A stretch of DNA of 64,000 bases from Pontibacter sp. SGAir0037 (GTDB lineage: Bacteria; Bacteroidota; Bacteroidia; Cytophagales; Hymenobacteraceae): assembly GCF_005491705.1 (NCBI RefSeq), contig NZ_CP028092.1, positions 2,914,001 to 2,978,000 of the forward strand, written 5' to 3'. Positions 61,744 to 64,000 of the stretch are shown here, piece after piece. Each line of letters begins with the position of its first letter. Position 1 is the stretch's first letter. Both the position numbers and the translations under genes were made by a program. The notes beneath the pieces were generated by a model. That model worked only from the letters and a program-made list of their open reading frames with translations. It was not told where the DNA came from and did no database searches.

Positions 61744-61965
61744 GGATTAATTCAATTATTTAAGATTGGCTCTTACAATATAAATCATTAATTTATTGTA
61801 ATGCAAAAGACAATTAAAATAATTTATCGGTTCCTGAAAATCGGCTACACATCAAAATTTAATAAAAATAAAAGCTTGTAAAAACCCGCAGCCTTTTAAC
61901 TATACCTCTGTAAAATTATATTTTATTTAATATTAGCTGCGCCTTTGAATACCAGATTACTAATT
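61744..61965. other. AT-rich spacer between the small basic gene and menA
   Basis: 222 bases, no gene seen. Confidence 0.5.
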
Positions 61966-62901
61966 TTATAGCAACTGCCCTATTCCGAAAAGTAGTACAA
62001 ACAGCAAGGTAGAAAGCGCCATTTGCTTCAGGTAAGGATCCAGCTGCTGTGATGTTTGCTTCCTCCAAACGTTTATACCATTTAACAGCAAAAGCGGCAG
62101 CACCAGCAAGAATAAGAATTGCCACCAGCTGGCAAAGTTCAGGGCTGCATAAACCACCGCGCTTAACACACCTCCTGCCAAAAGAAACAGATGGTATATG
62201 CGGGCACGCACAGGCCCCAAACGAACAGGTATAGATATTTTTCCGGCTAAACGATCAGAATTAATATCGCGGATATTATTTACATTCAGCACCGCTGTGG
62301 AGAAGAAGCCGCAAACCAACGCAGGCAGTACCACATCGGCGTGAAATACCTGCGCCTGCAAAAAATAGGTACCCAGCACTCCTACCAATCCAAAGAAAAT
62401 AAATACCGAAATATCGCCCAGCCCTGCATAGCCGTAAGGTTTGGAACCAGCCGTATAGTTGATGGCAGCCCAAATACAGGCCAGTCCTATTCCCAGGAAC
62501 AGCAATGCCAGCAGCATTCCCTCCGTGCCAAATGCCACCCACAATAGCAGCAACCCCGAAATCAGGGAAAGAAGGCTAAAAACAATCATGCCCTTCTTCA
62601 TATGCGCTGCCTTAATCAGGCCCGCCTGTACAGCCCGTTTCGGCCCTTCCCGGTGCACACTATCTGCCCCATGCACAGAATCGCCATAGTCGTTGGCCAG
62701 GTTAGACAGTATTTGCAAAAAAAGCGTGGTTAGCACACACAGGCTAACAATAGCGCCATTAAAGGCTCCATGAGCCGCAGCCATAAAGCCCCCCATCGCT
62801 ATACAGGAAAATGCCAGAGGCAGCGTACGCGGCCTAAAAGCGGAAATCCAGGCCCTGACAAGGCCTGGATTTGATGCTGGTTGTGTTGATGTATATTCCA
62901 A
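61966..62901 (-). CDS. menA: 1,4-dihydroxy-2-naphthoate polyprenyltransferase
   Basis: 311 residues from a TTG start at 62901 (M/L-EYTSTQPASNPGLVRAWISAFRPRTL); no ATG lies nearby upstream. UbiA-family membrane protein with ~8-9 helices. The two Asp-rich motifs are NDYGDSVHGAD (prenyl-diphosphate binding) and NIRDINSDRLAGK. 'SAFRPRTLPLAFSCI' is the MenA-type N-terminus. It attaches the isoprenoid tail in menaquinone synthesis, providing the quinone used by the complex I encoded in this window. Confidence 0.93.
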   Translation of the reverse strand: MEYTSTQPASNPGLVRAWISAFRPRTLPLAFSCIAMGGFMAAAHGAFNGAIVSLCVLTTLFLQILSNLANDYGDSVHGADSVHREGPKRAVQAGLIKAAHMKKGMIVFSLLSLISGLLLLWVAFGTEGMLLALLFLGIGLACIWAAINYTAGSKPYGYAGLGDISVFIFFGLVGVLGTYFLQAQVFHADVVLPALVCGFFSTAVLNVNNIRDINSDRLAGKISIPVRLGPVRARIYHLFLLAGGVLSAVVYAALNFASWWQFLFLLVLPLLLLNGINVWRKQTSQQLDPYLKQMALSTLLFVLLFGIGQLL

Positions 62902-62979
62902 AATAGTTGCTTCGTTCCATTACCGCTGCACAGTTTATGCTGGCAGCAATTTAAGAGTGCAGTAAACGAACTGCCCGGT

Positions 62980-63588
62980 TTACTTTATAGCAGCGATCAG
63001 CTCCTCCCCCATTGGGTTCACTTTAGAAGGGAAGAATGCCACTACCTTGCCCTGCTCGTTTATAAGATACTTGCAGAAGTTCCAGCTAGGTTTATCCTTG
63101 TTAGGTGAGTTTTGCTCTAACCAGGTATAAAGAGGTGCTCTGTCGTCGCCCACCACTGATATTTTTTCGAATAGCGGAAACGTAACGCCAAAGTTCTTCT
63201 GGCAGAAAGCTGCAATATCCTCGTTAGAACCCGGCTCCTGGCCCCCAAAATTATTGGCAGGGAAGCCAAGCACTATAACTTTGTTGCCGTAAGTTTCATG
63301 CAGCTTCTGAAGGTCAGCATACTGTTTGGTGTACCCGCACTCAGAGGCTGTGTTTACCACCAGCACCTTTTTTCCTTTATATTGCGAGAAATCAACATCT
63401 TTTCCATCCACTGACTTCATTTTGAAGCTGTAAAAGCCCTTGGTTTCAGCACTTGTATTTTCCATAATTGTATTTCGGTTAGTAATATCACTTATTGGCG
63501 ATAAATCAGGAGCAGCCCACGAAACTACAGCAGCTAATAACAATATAAATACCAGTGTCTGGAATAAGAATTTAGCTTCTCTTGTCAT
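62980..63588 (-). CDS. Glutathione peroxidase-family thiol peroxidase, membrane-anchored or exported
   Basis: 202 residues. The N-terminus holds a hydrophobic stretch (FLFQTLVFILLLAAVVSWAAP), so the enzyme faces the periplasm; ordinary GPx proteins (~160) lack it. Catalytic Cys lies in NTASECGYTKQY, Gln in FPANNFGGQEPGSN and Trp/Asn in PSWNFCKYL. Such Cys-type enzymes usually use thioredoxin rather than glutathione. It removes hydroperoxides. Confidence 0.92.
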   Translation of the reverse strand: MTREAKFLFQTLVFILLLAAVVSWAAPDLSPISDITNRNTIMENTSAETKGFYSFKMKSVDGKDVDFSQYKGKKVLVVNTASECGYTKQYADLQKLHETYGNKVIVLGFPANNFGGQEPGSNEDIAAFCQKNFGVTFPLFEKISVVGDDRAPLYTWLEQNSPNKDKPSWNFCKYLINEQGKVVAFFPSKVNPMGEELIAAIK

Positions 63589-63701
63589 TTTAGTTCAAAT
63601 TCAGAATTGTTCTACGAATTATGAATATTATAGGAAATAACCTAATACCTAAACGACTTTTTTTTCTTTATCACTAACTTCAGACAGAATAAAGAAAAAG
63701 G

Positions 63702-64000
63702 CTACATGCGCTCCGGCACTTCTATTCCTAGTAAACTCATGCTTACACGAATAAAGCGGGCTACCGCTCCAGACAGTGCTATTCTAAAACAACGAGCCTC
63801 CTCATTAGTTTCATTAAAAATCGAAATTTCCTGATAAAAACGATTATAGGCTTTTGCTAACTCATACGCATAGTTTGCAATGATAGACGGCGCATACAAA
63901 TTGCCCGCCTCTTTTACTGTATTGGAGAAGTTTACGAGCTGGGCAATTACCTCTTGCTCTGTCTCGTGCAGCTCTGCAAACTGTTCAAAAGCAGCTATAT
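63702..64000 (-). CDS. argS: Arginyl-tRNA synthetase, C-terminal part (5' end outside window)
   Basis: The frame is open to base 64000, so this is the last ~99 residues. It shows the DALR anticodon-binding domain: FEQFAELHETEQEVIAQLVNF, IANYAYELAKAYNRFYQEI, and the terminal LLGIEVPERM, typical of ArgRS. The gene's start and catalytic core lie to the right, outside the window. It charges tRNA-Arg. Confidence 0.9.
   Translation of the reverse strand, partial: IAAFEQFAELHETEQEVIAQLVNFSNTVKEAGNLYAPSIIANYAYELAKAYNRFYQEISIFNETNEEARCFRIALSGAVARFIRVSMSLLGIEVPERM

Overview
The window reads as chromosomal DNA of an aerobic, probably gliding member of the Bacteroidota. The closest fit is the Cytophagales (a Pontibacter- or Hymenobacter-like organism), inferred from gene content only. 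Supporting evidence is the gliding-motility genes gldA, gldF, gldG and gldC, a SusC/SusD pair under a FecI/FecR-type sigma/anti-sigma module, a respiratory complex I block, menaquinone synthesis (menA), and promoters of the Bacteroidota type. The clearest promoter lies before the SRP RNA gene: TTTG, 19 bases, TACCTTTG. I see no rRNA, tRNA, CRISPR array, transposase or phage gene.

Layout. 1-3.1 kb: end of a polysaccharide flippase, a lipoprotein, an FtsE-like ATPase with a small partner, a fructose-6-phosphate aldolase and the SRP RNA (ffs, minus strand). 3.3-12.9 kb: mostly housekeeping (guaA, a TPR plus periplasmic-binding-fold protein, hemL, an outer-membrane barrel, dcd, a small exported protein, gldC, an endonuclease/phosphatase-fold lipoprotein, dnaN). 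13.0-16.5 kb: the gliding ABC transporter gldA-gldF-gldG. 16.7-19.9 kb: two short-chain dehydrogenases and an MlaE/MlaF lipid transporter pair. 19.9-31.6 kb: purF and the membrane half of complex I (nuoH, I, J, K, L, M, N), with a NUDIX hydrolase and a TonB-C-domain protein inserted among the nuo genes.

31.8-48.5 kb is a complete polysaccharide utilisation locus, all on the minus strand. In transcription order it holds an ECF sigma factor, FecR, a SusC with an N-terminal signalling (STN) domain, SusD, a GH43, a second GH43, a DUF2961/GH172 enzyme, a GH2, two more GH43s and a secreted aldose 1-epimerase. The enzyme mix suggests a furanose-rich, arabinan- or arabinogalactan-like substrate. A good terminator separates susCD from the enzymes.

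48.7-64 kb: a glutathionylspermidine-synthase-like gene with a YgiB-like lipoprotein, murI, an RDD protein, an SPW-repeat membrane protein with an unusually strong Shine-Dalgarno sequence, an ABC-F ATPase, an unknown conserved gene, a YebC-family protein, an RhlE-like DEAD-box helicase, an outer-membrane receptor-like protein, a small unknown protein, menA, a glutathione peroxidase and the 3' end of argS. Between the YebC gene and the helicase, an unannotated minus-strand unit encodes a 27-residue membrane peptide followed by a strong terminator. Gene ends are marked by long, near-perfect hairpins, several placed between convergent genes.
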